Part shown: positions 22,613 to 32,714 of the stretch, one piece after another | How the letters are laid out: every line of letters starts with the position of its first letter | Position numbering within the stretch: position 1 is the first letter of the stretch | From: Brachionus plicatilis | Taxonomy: Eukaryota > Rotifera > Eurotatoria > Ploima > Brachionidae | DNA length: 64,000 nucleotides | Reading direction: 5' to 3' | Assembly (NCBI GenBank): GCA_010279815.1 | Contig: QEOQ01000214.1 | Location: 791,716 to 855,715 of the forward strand | Program-made: the position numbers and the translations under genes | The notes under the pieces: generated by a model | Databases searched by the model: none | The model's input: only the letters and a program-made list of their open reading frames with translations | What the model was told of the DNA's origin: nothing

Positions 22613-22934
22613 TATATCAGTTCCCGTTTCTTTAAAAAGTATGAAATAAAAAATTCACCAATAAAATAATTATGAATGACGTCCCATCGTTATTAAAACT
22701 ATCAATTCGTTAAGATTTTGTCAAATTTCAAATCAGTTATACAATATAAGTTCCCTCTTCTTCAAAATTCCCGGGGCTCGTTTCGAAAATATGATTTAAA
22801 AAGTCTGACTTCAATTTTTCTTCCTTCTATTAACCTGGATCTCTAAAAAAGGTGCAATAGAGTATGTTGCACTATCTTGCAGTGTTTTTTCTAATATTTT
22901 TTATTAAATTTTATTTTAGTTTTAAAAAAAAACG

Positions 22935-22957
22935 AATAATAATAATAATAATAATAA
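22935..22957. repeat. (AAT)n microsatellite
   Basis: About seven AAT/ATA units, read directly. Confidence 0.9.
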
Positions 22958-23019
22958 AGCTACAGCAGGCTAACTGTGAATGTTACATCTAGCCTTGCTA
23001 TGGTAGCTGTCTGATTTAA

Positions 23020-23400
23020 CACTCAAACTCCGGAAATTTTATTATACGTTAAGTCATAAGGGGTTCAAATAACCCCTTTAATATAATATGCTTTTTAGGA
23101 TACACAAATTACCATAATTACTCAAAATATGTGAGAAAATATACTGAATGTAAAAATAAATTTTTTTTTATTAATTTGGTTTTGATTTAAAACAAAAATT
23201 GACTATTTTTAGGAAAAAATTGTTTAAAAAAATTTGATATAAATACAGGAAAAAATATTTGCTTTAATTTTTTTTAAATTGGTATTACTGGTTGATTTAA
23301 TTTTTCTATTTCTTATTCAAAATCATTATCAAAGTCACCATTTTCCTCATGATCATAATAATTATCATCAGAAACTTCAGGTAAGGTATCACTCATACCT
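23020..23400 (-). mobile_element. Second piggyBac-like end with acidic N-terminal peptide
   Basis: TTAA (23016-23019) is followed by CACTCAAACTCCGGAAATTT and a 21-bp near-palindrome AAGGGGTTCAAATAACCCCTT (23058-23078). On the minus strand from 23397 an ATG frame reads MSDTLPEVSDDNYYDHEENG then DFDNDFE-stop, resembling the acidic start of piggyBac transposases. The second terminus was not located, so right boundary is approximate. A core-less internal deletion derivative is the likely state. Confidence 0.45.
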
Positions 23401-23597
23401 AACCTGAAGTTATTTATATAAATACTAGTTACATGTATTGAGCTAATAGGAAATAATAAATTATTTTTGCTTCAAAAAGTTATCTAGTTTATTTTTAAAT
23501 TCATTTTTAGATTTGAGATACTTTTGATATAAAAAAAATCTATTTTATATACTTTAATTTAAAAAAAATATTAAATTTTAGTCAAATTAAGTAAATA

Positions 23598-24010
23598 CAG
23601 CCAATTCTCTTGTATGTTCGCTTAGGTTCGACAATTTAATGTCGGAATAATGAAAATGCTAGAAACTTGTTAATCCGGAATTGAGAAAAAAATAAAAAAT
23701 GTCGGACATCAGAATATTTTGAAAAATTTATTTATTTATAAAGTTATTTTTTTTAATGAAAATCACCAATAAAAGTTTATCTTTCACATGTCAAATGTCT
23801 ATTTTATGATTTCTCTTAATATATTAAATATAACTTCCCTGTCGTCAATTGATAGTATATTATCAACACCAACTGTATCTTTTTAATTTGTCATGTTTGC
23901 AGAAAAATTTTAAAATTTTAATTAATAAATTAATGTCGGTTAATGGAAATAATTTCTTATGTAAAGTAAAGGGAAATTCGAATTCCGGAAATTCCAAGCT
24001 TGACTGAAGA
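23598..24010 (-). mobile_element. Degraded Tigger/pogo-like element
   Basis: The left side starts TACAGCCAATTCTCTTGTATG; the right ends ..CAAGCTTGACTG, whose reverse complement starts CAGTCAAGCTTGG. Both sides carry the motifs TTAATGTCGG and TTAATCCGGAATTG/GAATTCCGGAAATTCC near the ends, as pogo/Tigger elements do. A minus-strand frame (PFTLHKKLFPLTDINLLIKI then LKFFCKHDKLKRYS) could be the helical C-terminus of a Tigger transposase. TIR match is poor, so class and edges are tentative. Confidence 0.4.
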
Positions 24011-24329
24011 AAGATATACAATTTTACCATAAGTATGTTGATCAGTTTTTTGTATATTATTAAGGTGTTTATCAATCTTCTTTGATATTTCCGAAAGAAG
24101 TCTTCAAAATTCACAACACCACTGAATTCTACTTAAAAAATTATCAAATTTTCGTCAACAAATTTATTGACGCTATTGTTTATGCATTTAAAAAAATTTT
24201 CGTCACCAAAATAACTTCTAAAGCCGCACAGATAGCAATTGCAATAACGAAGCAAACAATTAAGTGTCGATGAAAATTTATTTAAAAAATAAAACTAAAA
24301 TTTATGCTGTACAAATTTTTTTTATGTTG

Positions 24330-26379
24330 TCAAATTGACAGTTTTATTTTTTCACCAGGTTTTGAAATTGCAAGAATCGCTCCAAATCCCTTCTTTGCTT
24401 CTTCTTTATTTTGGGCAAATCTAATTTGAAAAAAAAAATAAATGAAACAAAAGCCAAATAGACGGCAAATTGAAGTTTGAGATCAAAATCAAAAGATCAA
24501 AATATAAATTGTAATATTTTTTTTAATAAAAGAGAAAAAATTAATTTTTTCAAAAGCAGTTACTTGACATGTCATGTCTAGTTTATTTTCATATTTAAAA
24601 ATTTTAAAATGTCCCTTTTTATTGAACTATAGTAGGTTTAAATTTATTAAAGTAGAAAAATAAAATTATTTCAGTTTGAATGAATGGATATAAAAGTTTT
24701 AAATTTGAATATGTGAATTAACTTGACTTGAATTATTTAAATTATTGATTGTTTTTGTTAAATAAATTAGAGATCAATCATTTTGATGTTAATATGGTAA
24801 TGAACTATTATTAGACATAACATGTCTAGTAATGTTTAGTATTTATTAATTAAAAATTATTAAAATCTTTAGGTTATTTAAGCTTTAAAATTTTAAATGA
24901 TCATTTTGATCTTAAAATTTGATCTGAAACTTCAATTTGCCAAATAGACCCGTAATTGAATACTACTTGGAAAGCTTCCCATCAACCGTAACTTTCTATT
25001 CAAAAAATAAACCATCTTTAAAATTGTCCAATTTTTTTAAATTAGTATTCATCAAAAAACCAACTGTTAGAAATAATACATGTGCCGGGACTTAAAGGAT
25101 TTGTGGCAAATTTTTTTTTTTTAAACTTTTTTGATAATTATTTTTGTGAAAGTCTTACACTCGACGTCTTATTCAGCAGTCTAATGTTTCTTTTGTTCAC
25201 TTCGTCTGACAAAAAATAACTCCTGCCATTTATACTAATTGGATTTCTAAAGCTACTCTGGGTCGAATTGTCAATGACAAAAGGCCGATTGATGGAACTG
25301 CTTCTCAAAAATGTGAAATTCAGTCTTGCCAAAGGATTGTCAGTGGGCTTAATGATAGTTGTAGATGTTTTAGGCTCTGAGTAGCCGACTATTTTCGGCT
25401 TTGTGATAATTTGCGAATTTAAGTTGAGAAAAGATTCCGATCTGTACTGGGTGGACATTTTCTCAGAGTCAAACTCACAGAAATTCAGTGAGGACTTGAC
25501 GCGCATTTTCTCTTCTTCGTCTTGCTTGAAAACACTATTTTTGAACGAAATTGTCTTTAATCCAGACGAAGAATTTGATTCTGTGGCTGAATTGGGCACA
25601 CTGGTCGGATTCAGGTAGAAATTTTTAATTTGATGCTTTTGAGCGATGGCACGAAGTTTTTCTTTTAATTGTAATGTTGAGCCGAAATCAATTGTATTTC
25701 TGTTGTTTGTTAACTTTTGTAGATTGGCTGACTTCCGTGACGACACAGACCTTGCTCTATTTTCTTGCGGAATGCGTGCATAGTCCTCTTTTAGCTGATT
25801 GCGGATTTTTTCTACTTCAGTCAGGCCATCGTTATCCAGAAAAAATTCCGAGTCAATGATGCTGGGATTGAACAGAAAATTGTTGGATCGCGCCGGATTC
25901 GGCTTAATGCTGTATTGAAAGTCATGATTGGGCTTATAGTCAAAATTTAGCGAGCTAAAATTTTTGTACAATGGTTGGTATCTTTTTCTGCTTGATTTTG
26001 ACTTGAACAGTGTTTCGAGTTTTTTGCTCCGGTACAGAGCGCTCGGGTTGAAGTTTTCCAAGTCCTCAAGATAATTTGAGCTCTCAGAGCAATAGGATTC
26101 GGCTATTCGAAAATTATTCCGATTGCTTTCCAGCTCTCTTAGATGGGAATTGATTTGACTCTCAATGGAATCGAGCTGTTTGTTCTCGAATTGAATTGAC
26201 ACTCTTGATGTCTCGGCATACAATTTTGGTTTTGGTCTCACTTCACCCAAATCCTTATTTAGTGGCTGTAAAGGTTTTTTAGCTGCGTCCAAATTTGTGG
26301 CTGATGAACTTTTAGTTTGATTGAAAAATTTTGTCAGCTTTGGCTGAGGCTTGTCTAACACTGAGTGCAGGGCGTTCAT
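24330..26379 (-). CDS. Unknown 454-residue protein with N-terminal PIP-box-like motif
   Basis: A large first exon (26379-25161) is followed by exons 25090-25065, 24995-24967 and 24420-24330, joined by GT..AG introns of 70, 69 and 546 nt. Phases agree and the sum is 1365 nt. Without splicing, exon 1 would stop at 25138 (413 residues). Residues 12-19 are QPKLTKFF, a good PCNA-interacting (PIP) box: Q-x-x-L-x-x-F-F. The rest of exon 1 is Ser/Asn/Lys-rich and mostly disordered, with a weak charged helix near residues 190-215 (GLTEVEKIRNQLKEDYARI). The spliced C-terminus reads PAHVLFLTKVTVDGKLSKFA then EEAKKGFGAILAISKPGEKI, more ordered in character. Intron 3 holds the 24464-24941 MITE; without it that intron is 60 nt. 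Codon use is clearly more GC-rich than the surroundings. No family recognised; a nuclear PCNA-linked role is inference from one motif. Confidence 0.6.
24464..24941. mobile_element. 478-bp MITE in an intron, 8-bp TSD
   Basis: Termini GGCAAATTGAAGTTTGAGATC and, on the right, GATCTGAAACTTCAATTTGCC are inverted repeats with one mismatch. Perfect 8-bp duplications AAATAGAC flank it (24456-24463, 24942-24949). GG..CC ends with an 8-bp TSD would suit Merlin or another 8-9-bp superfamily rather than classical hAT (CAG ends). It lies wholly inside intron 3 of the 24.3-26.4-kb gene. A half copy is at 13168-13397. Confidence 0.85.
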
Positions 26380-26540
26380 TAATTTTTCGCGTCGGGCACT
26401 CTCAATTTCATAAATGTCACATAAAGATGCATGTTCCCATTTTACATAATTATTTAGGCCACCTTTAGAATATGTTTTTATTTTTTTAAAAGAGTGGCTC
26501 TATTGACACATAATGTTTCAATAAAATTGGAATATTGACA

Positions 26541-26910
26541 CATTATGTGGCATCTTGAAGTTTAGGATCAAAAAAATCAGATCTAATAGTATTTTGTTTA
26601 TAATTTTTGAATGGTACTTGATTAAGTCTCTCTGCAAAATGCTAAATAATGCAAAATACATGCTGAATATTGTGTGAGGCTCTGAAAAAACTCTGCATTT
26701 TGCAGCAAAATGCACGCCATTAAAAAGTATTTAATTTGACTGAACAATTTAAATGCAGAGTTTTTGCAGAGCCTCATACAATATTCAGCATGTATTTTGC
26801 ATTATTTAGCATTTTGCAGAGAGACTTAATCAAGTACCATTCAAAAATTATAAACAAAATACTATTAGATCTGATTTTTTTGATCCTAAACTTCAAGATG
26901 CCACATTATG
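26541..26910. mobile_element. Foldback element, long inverted arms
   Basis: Arms of about 165 bp (left from CATTATGTGGCATCTTG, right to CAAGATGCCACATTATG) are nearly perfect inverted repeats around a short centre. The same peptide can therefore be read from both strands; it is not a gene. The centre (TCTGCA, AAATGCAC.CCAT, GCAGAGTTTTTGCAGAG) matches the middle of the 27711-28062 element, so they are related. A flanking phrase, AAAATTGGAATATTGACACA, recurs at 29332. Confidence 0.75.
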
Positions 26911-27065
26911 TTCCAATAAAAAAAATTATTTTGACAAATGTTGAATTATATTACAAAAATATATATTTAATACAAATTAATAACATTTTTTGACATTTCT
27001 AAAGCTTTCGACAAAGTCTGGCATAAAGATATAATTTACAAGCTGATAAAGATTAATATGCCTGC

Positions 27066-27402
27066 CAGAGTTGTTCATCAAGTCTCAAGTCTCAAGTCAA
27101 GTCCAAGTCACGACTTGACTTGATTTTTTTTTTACAGGAAAAAGTTAAAAAGTAACTTGAGTTGATACTTGTCTGATTTTATTTTTACTAAATTATAGTT
27201 TATGTAAAAATTGAATTTAGATTTTTTTTCTCTAAAATCTCTTTAACGTTTACATTTTTAATTAAATCATTTTGTTAACCAAAAAATTATAAATTTATAA
27301 AATAATCTTTTGAAAAATATAAAAAAAATCGAGGCAAGTTAAGACTTGACTTGACTTTTTGGTCGAAAGACTTGAAAAGTAGCGACTTGAGGAACAACTC
27401 TG
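27066..27402. mobile_element. hAT MITE with AAGTC subterminal repeats (copy 1)
   Basis: TIR CAGAGTTGTTC[A/C]TCAAGTC at both ends. Flanking 8-bp repeats are ATGCCTGC (27058-27065) and ATACCTGC (27403-27410), one mismatch. CAGAG ends with an 8-bp TSD are diagnostic of hAT. Inside each end are clustered (T)CAAGTC/GACTTGA units. Inserted in the RT reading frame between codons for ..KINMPA and PAYLI. No transposase. Confidence 0.85.
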
Positions 27403-27710
27403 ATACCTGCCTATTTAATTTATTGGATTAAATCATTTCTTAACTGTAGAACATTTAAAGTAAATATAAATGATCACATTTGTGATGGCTTCAAAATATC
27501 TGCTGGCGTTCCTCAAAAATCAATTAGTCCTTTATTATTTAGTATATTTATTAATGATATTCCTAAAAGAAATAAATCTAATAAAGAATATTCACTTCTC
27601 TTTGCAGACGATCTTGTAACTTTTTTTATTTATAAAAAAAAGGAAATATAGAAAGTAAGATGAATAAGTACTTAGTTGAATTAGAACAGTGGCTTTTCAA
27701 GTGGAAAATG

Positions 27711-28062
27711 GGCAATGTGAAATCTTAGTACAAAAATTACAGTACAAATAGTAAAAACTTTATAATTTTTTTTCTAATTGTGCAAAAATGGTTCTGCAAA
27801 AAGTACAATATTGTACAAATTTTGTACAATAGAATTCCAAGCTCTGCAAAACTCTACAATTTTCTGTAAAATGCACACCATCAAAAAATCCTTGATTAAA
27901 CTATGCAATAAATTGCAGAGTTTTTGCAGAGCTTGGAATTCTTTTGTACAAAATTTGTACAATATTGTACTTCTTGCAGAACCATTTTTGCACAATTAGA
28001 AAAAAAATTATAAAGTTTTAACTATTTGTACTGTAATTTTTGTACTAAAATTTCACATTGCC
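27711..28062. mobile_element. Foldback/MULE-like element, 9-bp TSD
   Basis: 352 bp, almost wholly self-complementary: GGCAATGTGAAATCTTAGTAC at the left mirrors GTACTAAAATTTCACATTGCC at the right. A perfect 9-bp repeat TGGAAAATG flanks it (27702-27710, 28063-28071). Removing element plus one repeat rejoins the RT frame (..FKWKM-KISVEKS), proving a single insertion. 9-bp TSD and long TIRs suggest a Mutator-like or Merlin-like origin. A truncated relative is at 47121-47401. Confidence 0.9.
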
Positions 28063-28920
28063 TGGAAAATGAAGATTTCGGTTGAAAAGTCTTGCTCAAT
28101 GATTTTTACTAAAAATAATAAAGAAAGTTCTGTGTTTAATTTAAGGATTTATGGGAATAGAATCCAAAGCTTAAAAGAAATAAAGTTCCTAGGTATTAAA
28201 TTTGATTCTAAATTAACCTTTTTTTCAATGATAGAAGAAATTAAAGAACGTTGCAATTCAAGGCTAAATTTAATAAAAATCTTGTCGAATAAAAAATGGG
28301 GCCTTGACTTAAACACTTTAGGAAACCTTTATAAGTCTTTGATTGGATCTATTCTAGATTATTCTTTTCCTTGTCTTAACTCTCTTTCAGAAACTAATAT
28401 CAAAAGGTTAGAAGTAATCCAAAATTTCAGCATTTCGTTCTATACTAAAACCAAGATATGATACTTCCTCCAACATATTACATAATAAACTTAAACTACT
28501 AACAGTCTCAAATCGACTTTTTGAGTTGAGTGAGAGATATGCTAGGGCAGGACTGAGCCATTCTGTTCCATTAACTGTTAGACTGATGGAAGAATATAAC
28601 AAAGGTTTCGAATCAAGATACATTGAGTACCCAACTCCATTGTGTAATTGCTACCTCACTATTTCTTCTTTTTTTCCTGAATCATCAAATATTTAAAATA
28701 TGTATTCTGATACTCTCTATCAAAATTTTTCTAATTTTAATTTTAATATTTATCTACTTTTTAAGTTATATTATTTTAACATTATTTTTTTCTTACTTTT
28801 TATCTTTATTTTATTTTATTTAACTTTATTTTAATTTTTAATTATTTTTTTTTTATTTTAATTAATCTGAAGGAGCTTTAGCTCGGTACAGATATACAAA
28901 TAAATAAATAAATAATAACA

Positions 28921-29464
28921 AAAGATTTCATTTTAAACCTAATTTAAGTCTATTCTAACAACAAAAAAAATATGGCAGCTTTTTTTCATTTTATTTTTTT
29001 CAATTTTTGTCTCATTAAGTCCAAAGAGAGGTTCTCATTCTGTAACAAAGAATTTGCTTAGTAATTAATTTAGATTAAAGGCTAAATATCATTTGTACTT
29101 CTAATTTATTTTTAAAATTTTTAATTAAAAAATTAGACTTTTCCAATTTTGGTGTATTCAGCAATAGGCAAAGAACGAAATTCTAAAATCAAATTTTTTA
29201 AAATTCAATATTTAAATATTTAGGTATAAAATTTTGATGATGCAAAATTGATAGTTCAAAATTTATTTTTATTCAAAAAAGAAATAAGGAACTTTTTTTA
29301 TTAAATATGATATTCACTGTGTCATTAAAATTGGAATATTGACACACTAAGTTCAAATAAAAATTTATATTGACACATACTGTGTCAATAGTCACTTCGT
29401 TTTTTAAATGAAATAAATTTTTTTATGATTCTTAGTGACCATGTTCGATGATAAACTTGACAAG
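28921..29464. other. Non-coding stretch with a TTGACACA repeat
   Basis: Near 29332-29395 the sequence shares AAAATTGGAATATTGACACA with 26523 and contains the palindrome TTGACACATACTGTGTCAA. It is probably the edge of a dispersed repeat family. Nothing else seen. Confidence 0.4.
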
Positions 29465-29585
29465 GCCAATACGGAATTGTTTAATAGTCACAAATCTTAA
29501 GTCAAGTCCAAGTCCGAAATTTAAATTTTTTTTTTAATTTTGCTTGTTCCTATACACGGACCTGGACTCCAAAAAAAAAACTTAT
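29465..29585. mobile_element. Fragment of the AAGTC hAT MITE family
   Basis: GAATTGTTTAATAGTCACAA followed by AAGTCAAGTCCAAGTCCG resembles the left end of the 30964-31491 copy. The right terminus is not recognisable. Confidence 0.5.
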
Positions 29586-30259
29586 ACAAAAAATTTATTT
29601 ATAAAAATAGAAATAAAATTTATTGTAACACAATTATAATAAAATTATTATCTTTTTTGACCTATAGACAGTGAGCTTGTTGGTTCTCTAAGGTGCTTTT
29701 AAAAAAGGAAACAAAACTTCAGGTTGGCTCTATTTGAATAAACAAATTTGGTTCTTCTTAAATTTTCTAAATGAATATTTTTGGTCAAATAAATAACCAA
29801 AAGAACCAAAAAGATCCAAAAAGAACCTAATAAGAATTAAAGAGATTTTTTTTTTTAAATGTAATTTCCATTGAGTTCTTTTCTCATTTTCTATGTATGT
29901 CTTTTTTTAAATTTACAATCTTTTTTTTTCTTCTAAATTTAATTTAAACATTTCAAAAGCATCCGAAGAGAAATAAATTTAAAAAACTAGAAAATTAATA
30001 TGCAAAACTCAGTAAGGCTTATTAATTCTAAGTCGGGTAAAAATTTTCAATTAAATTAAAAGCCTCGTTAATACTAAGGGACTGTTGGGACCTAAGGTAA
30101 ACATTTTGATTAGCAAAATCTAAATTTTGTGATAACTAATGGTTTTAAAACACAACTAGTACTTTTAATTTACGAATAACATATAAAATTGAATTTTATT
30201 TTAATAAACTAATAAATAAAATTAATTGACAATTTAATATTTTATTTTATTGAAGTTTT
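29586..30259. other. AT-rich spacer
   Basis: No gene. Near 29800 there are several AAGAACCAAAAAGA-type short repeats. No boundaries found. Confidence 0.35.
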
Positions 30260-30903
30260 GGGTCATGTCCAGAATGTGATCATTTTAATCACCAAAATAT
30301 TAAGTGTACTCTTTGTGATCAAAAATTGATCACCAAAATTTTTTTTTAATCACATAAAATTTTTTTCATTGTAGAAATTTCAAAATTTTAAAATTATGTT
30401 AATATTAAATGAAATAAAAAAACAAAAAAAAATGCAACTCACCAAAATAAACTTTAAGTATTTGAAATATATATTAAGATTAAATAAACTTTAAGTTTCT
30501 AGAAAAATTAAAATCTAAAAAACTATAAGTATTTAAAAAGCGTAAACGAAAAGGCAGTTTTTTACATAGAAAAGGCTTTGTCCCCGCTAGAATCGTCCGA
30601 AGAAGCTAAATTAGCTGCAAAAAAAGCATTGAGCAAACATTCGAATCCGGTAACATTTGTGGTGAATTTATGAAAAATGAAAAGGGCGTTAAATTGCACA
30701 TGTCAAAAAAACACAAAGAATAATTTAGATTTTGTTTTATTTATTTAATTTATTTTTGAAAATTGGTAATAAAGTTTAATATATTTTAAAAAATTTCCTG
30801 ATCACCAAAAAAATTTATGATTTTTTTTTTTTCATAAATTAGAGGCTTTTTTGATCACGAAATATGTGATCATTGATCACTGATGACATTCTGGACATGA
30901 CCC
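30260..30903. mobile_element. 644-bp TIR element with C2H2-like coding remnant
   Basis: The ends are inverted repeats: GGGTCATGTCCAGAATGTGAT and its near reverse complement ATGACATTCTGGACATGACCC. A perfect 8-bp duplication GAAGTTTT flanks it (30252-30259, 30904-30911). The interior around 30545-30722 (+) reads NEKAVFYIEKALSPLESSEE then AKLAAKKALSKH. After a one-base shift it continues NICGEFMKNEKGVKLHMSKK then HKE-stop, a C2H2-type finger lacking its first Cys. GG/CC ends and 8-bp TSD suit hAT-related or Merlin-like families. It may carry a captured host fragment or its own transposase piece. Confidence 0.75.
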
Positions 30904-30911
30904 GAAGTTTT

Positions 30912-32000
30912 AATATTAAATATTTAAAATATAAGATTAATAAATACTTAGATGAATTAGAATCAGAGTTGTTTAAAAGTCACAAGTCTCAAGTCAAGTC
31001 CTAGCCCAAGACTTATTTTTTTTTCAAAAGTCCAAATTCTTTTCAATTTTTTTTCAAGATGAATATCATGACTAGAAAATTTTTAAAGTATTTTAAAACA
31101 ATAAATTGTGTTAATCTTGATGACTCGAAGTTCCGAGATCCAAAAGTTAAGTTTTTCTCACGTTTTACAAATTAATCAAACAAATTTTCCTGTTTTTCCA
31201 TTATGTAGAGTAATTATTTTAGGAAAATTATATTTAAAGGAAGATCACGAAAATTTCCACCTAGTTCCCAACTACTGTCTTAGCATTTTTTTCAGTCATT
31301 TTTCATTGCTTAACATGATCGTGAGATTTTTTTTGCATTCAATAAATGGAAGACTTAATGCTAAAATTGCAAGATAATTCTCAAATATGGCAAATCTTTA
31401 TGCATTAGACAACCCAAGAGTATATAATTTTTTTGATATAAAGAAAATTTTAAAGTCCGGACTGGGACTTTGGGACTTTTTAACAACTCTGATTAGAATA
31501 CTGGTTTTACAAGTTGAAAATGAAGATATCAGTTGAAAAGTCTTGTTTAAAGTTTTTTTCAAAATATATAGAAAATTGCTGATCTCGCCTTAAAAATTCA
31601 TGGAAATTAAATCATTAGACAAAAAGTGGAAACCAAGTTTCTTGGTATAAATTTGGATTCTAAATCAAATTTTAATTCAATGATATATGAAATTAATGAA
31701 AGTTTAAATTCAAGGCTAAATTTAATTTAATAAACATTTTGTCAAATAAAACCTTAAAATTTAGAATGGATTAATTATCAAGACCTTATAAGGCTTTTGA
31801 CCGATCTCATCTTGATTATGAAGTTTAAATTTGGAGGCCTTGCCTTGAAAAGAAAAGGCATAAAATCGCCATTGAATAAGACGATCAACAAGGCTTTTGC
31901 CATGTATCAATCGTGAAAGCTTGAGTGAATTAAGATTTCAAAAACTAAATTTTACAAAACTTTAAATAAAAGGACTTTGAGGTGAGTTAATGCCATAGTT
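30912..32000 (+). pseudogene. Second copy of the 27-kb RT family, heavily decayed
   Basis: 30925-30963 (AATAAATACTTAGATGAATT) matches 27663-27685 of the better copy. After the inserted MITE the match resumes with GAAGATATCAGTTGAAAAGTC (compare 28071) and CTTGGTATAAATTTGGATTC (KFLGINLDS versus KFLGIKFDS). Several stops occur. The 30260-30903 element sits at its upstream side, so two elements hit this copy. Confidence 0.65.
30964..31491. mobile_element. hAT MITE with AAGTC repeats (copy 2), perfect TSD
   Basis: CAGAGTTGTTTAAAAGTCAC at the left and GGACTTTTTAACAACTCTG at the right, flanked by a perfect ATTAGAAT (30956-30963, 31492-31499). The interior is AT-rich; the frame at 31108-31377 shows no transposase motif. 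Same family as 27066-27402. Confidence 0.9.
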
Positions 32001-32065
32001 GTTTAAAAATCATTAATTTAAAGTCAAGCCAAGTCATTTTATTTGACTTTAAATTTTTTTTTTAA
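31988..32065. mobile_element. Fragment of the AAGTC hAT MITE family
   Basis: ATAGTTGTTTAAAAATCATTAA and AAGTCAAGCCAAGTC resemble the left end of copy 2. No right end or TSD found. Confidence 0.4.
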
Positions 32066-32159
32066 AAATTCATTTAATGTTTTCAAAGCCACATAATAGC
32101 TAATAATTTATTGAATAGCTTAAACAAAAATGGAGATAATTTTTTTAATTGTTGAAAGA

Positions 32160-32313
32160 TTTTTTAATTATTTATCTAGCTTTATGATCTATTTTATTTA
32201 TTTAATTTATTTATTTAATTTTATTTAAAATTTAAAAATAACCAACTTTCGTCGGTAGGCCGCTTGGAGATCGATCGCTCCCCTTTCGGCAAATTTAGTT
32301 TGCTTTTTTTTTT
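32160..32313 (-). mobile_element. 3' end of a non-LTR retrotransposon running into the gap
   Basis: Read on minus, the GC-richer block ends in the hairpin CCGAC-GAAA-GTTGG (32242-32255), whose loop is a GNRA tetraloop. Then come TTATTTTTAAATTTTAAAT and an (AAAT)-rich tail. The body lies beyond the assembly gap or is lost. Confidence 0.5.
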
Positions 32314-32382
32314 NNNNNNNNNNNNNNNNNNNNNNNNNNNNNNNNNNNNNNNNNNNNNNNNNNNNNNNNNNNNNNNNNNNNN
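32314..32382. other. Assembly gap (69 N)
   Basis: Run of N directly visible. Adjoining features are truncated by it. Confidence 1.
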
Positions 32383-32571
32383 GGCATCTTTTAATTAACT
32401 TTTTAATTTAATTAAATTATAAAAGCATTTTAATTATTTTATCTAATACTTTTTTTTCAATCTGGCCATTCTTTAAGTGAAATAAATTTTGAAATTAGGA
32501 TAAAAATTTAACATAAAAAATTTTAAAGAAACAGGCATTGGATAGATAACTATTTAAAAAAATTTTCTTAC

Positions 32572-32714
32572 TGATCTCTAGGCCTTTCCAGTCGGAACAA
32601 AGAGTTTTAACATTTGGTTCTTGCTCCCATGGTCCAATGCTAATAGCCGCAGTCCTAAATATAATTAATTATTCGAATATAAGAAAATTTTAAATCATGC
32701 TTTAACTACTTCAT
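32572..32714 (-). CDS. Putative short-intron gene start
   Basis: An 83-nt block (32654-32572) is open in one frame and reads TAAISIGPWEQEPNVKTLCS then DWKGLEI. It is bounded by TTTAG on its 5' side and GTAAG on its 3' side. A 5-nt leader exon ATGAA (32714-32710) before a 55-nt GT..AG intron would give MKTAAISIGPW.. in frame. The next acceptor near 32478 would end the product quickly (..EIKWPD, 33 residues). Otherwise further exons may be lost in the nearby gap. Composition is clearly coding-like. No family recognised. Confidence 0.35.

Larger units (their letters stand above)
26995..28920 (+). pseudogene. Non-LTR retrotransposon ORF2 and 3' end, split by two insertions
   Basis: 5'-truncated. 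It starts FDISKAFDKVWHKDIIYKL (RT motif A region), is broken by 27066-27402, then continues SFLNCRTFKVNINDHICDGF, SAGVPQKSISPLLFSIFIND (motif B), LLFADDLVTFF (motif C). After 27711-28062 it resumes KISVEKSCSMIFTKNN, IKFLGIKFDSKLTFF. It ends after NRLFELSERYARAGLSHSVP with decay. The 3' UTR is short: hairpin GAGC-TTTA-GCTC (28873-28884) and an (AAAT)n tail (28897-28918). A frameshift near 27645 and others inactivate it. 38455-38635 is the 3' end of the same family, and 12854-14350 is a relative. Confidence 0.85.

Noticed and set aside
25403..25859. Plus-strand frames opposite the PIP-box gene
   Set aside because: Antisense shadows of the 25161-26379 exon.
26518..26993. Two almost identical proteins read from opposite strands
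   Set aside because: Artefact of a perfect inverted repeat (foldback element), not a duplicated gene.
27774..27999. Pair of mirrored 73-residue frames (and the one at 47103-47348)
   Set aside because: Arms of the foldback family; the mirrored reading follows from self-complementarity.
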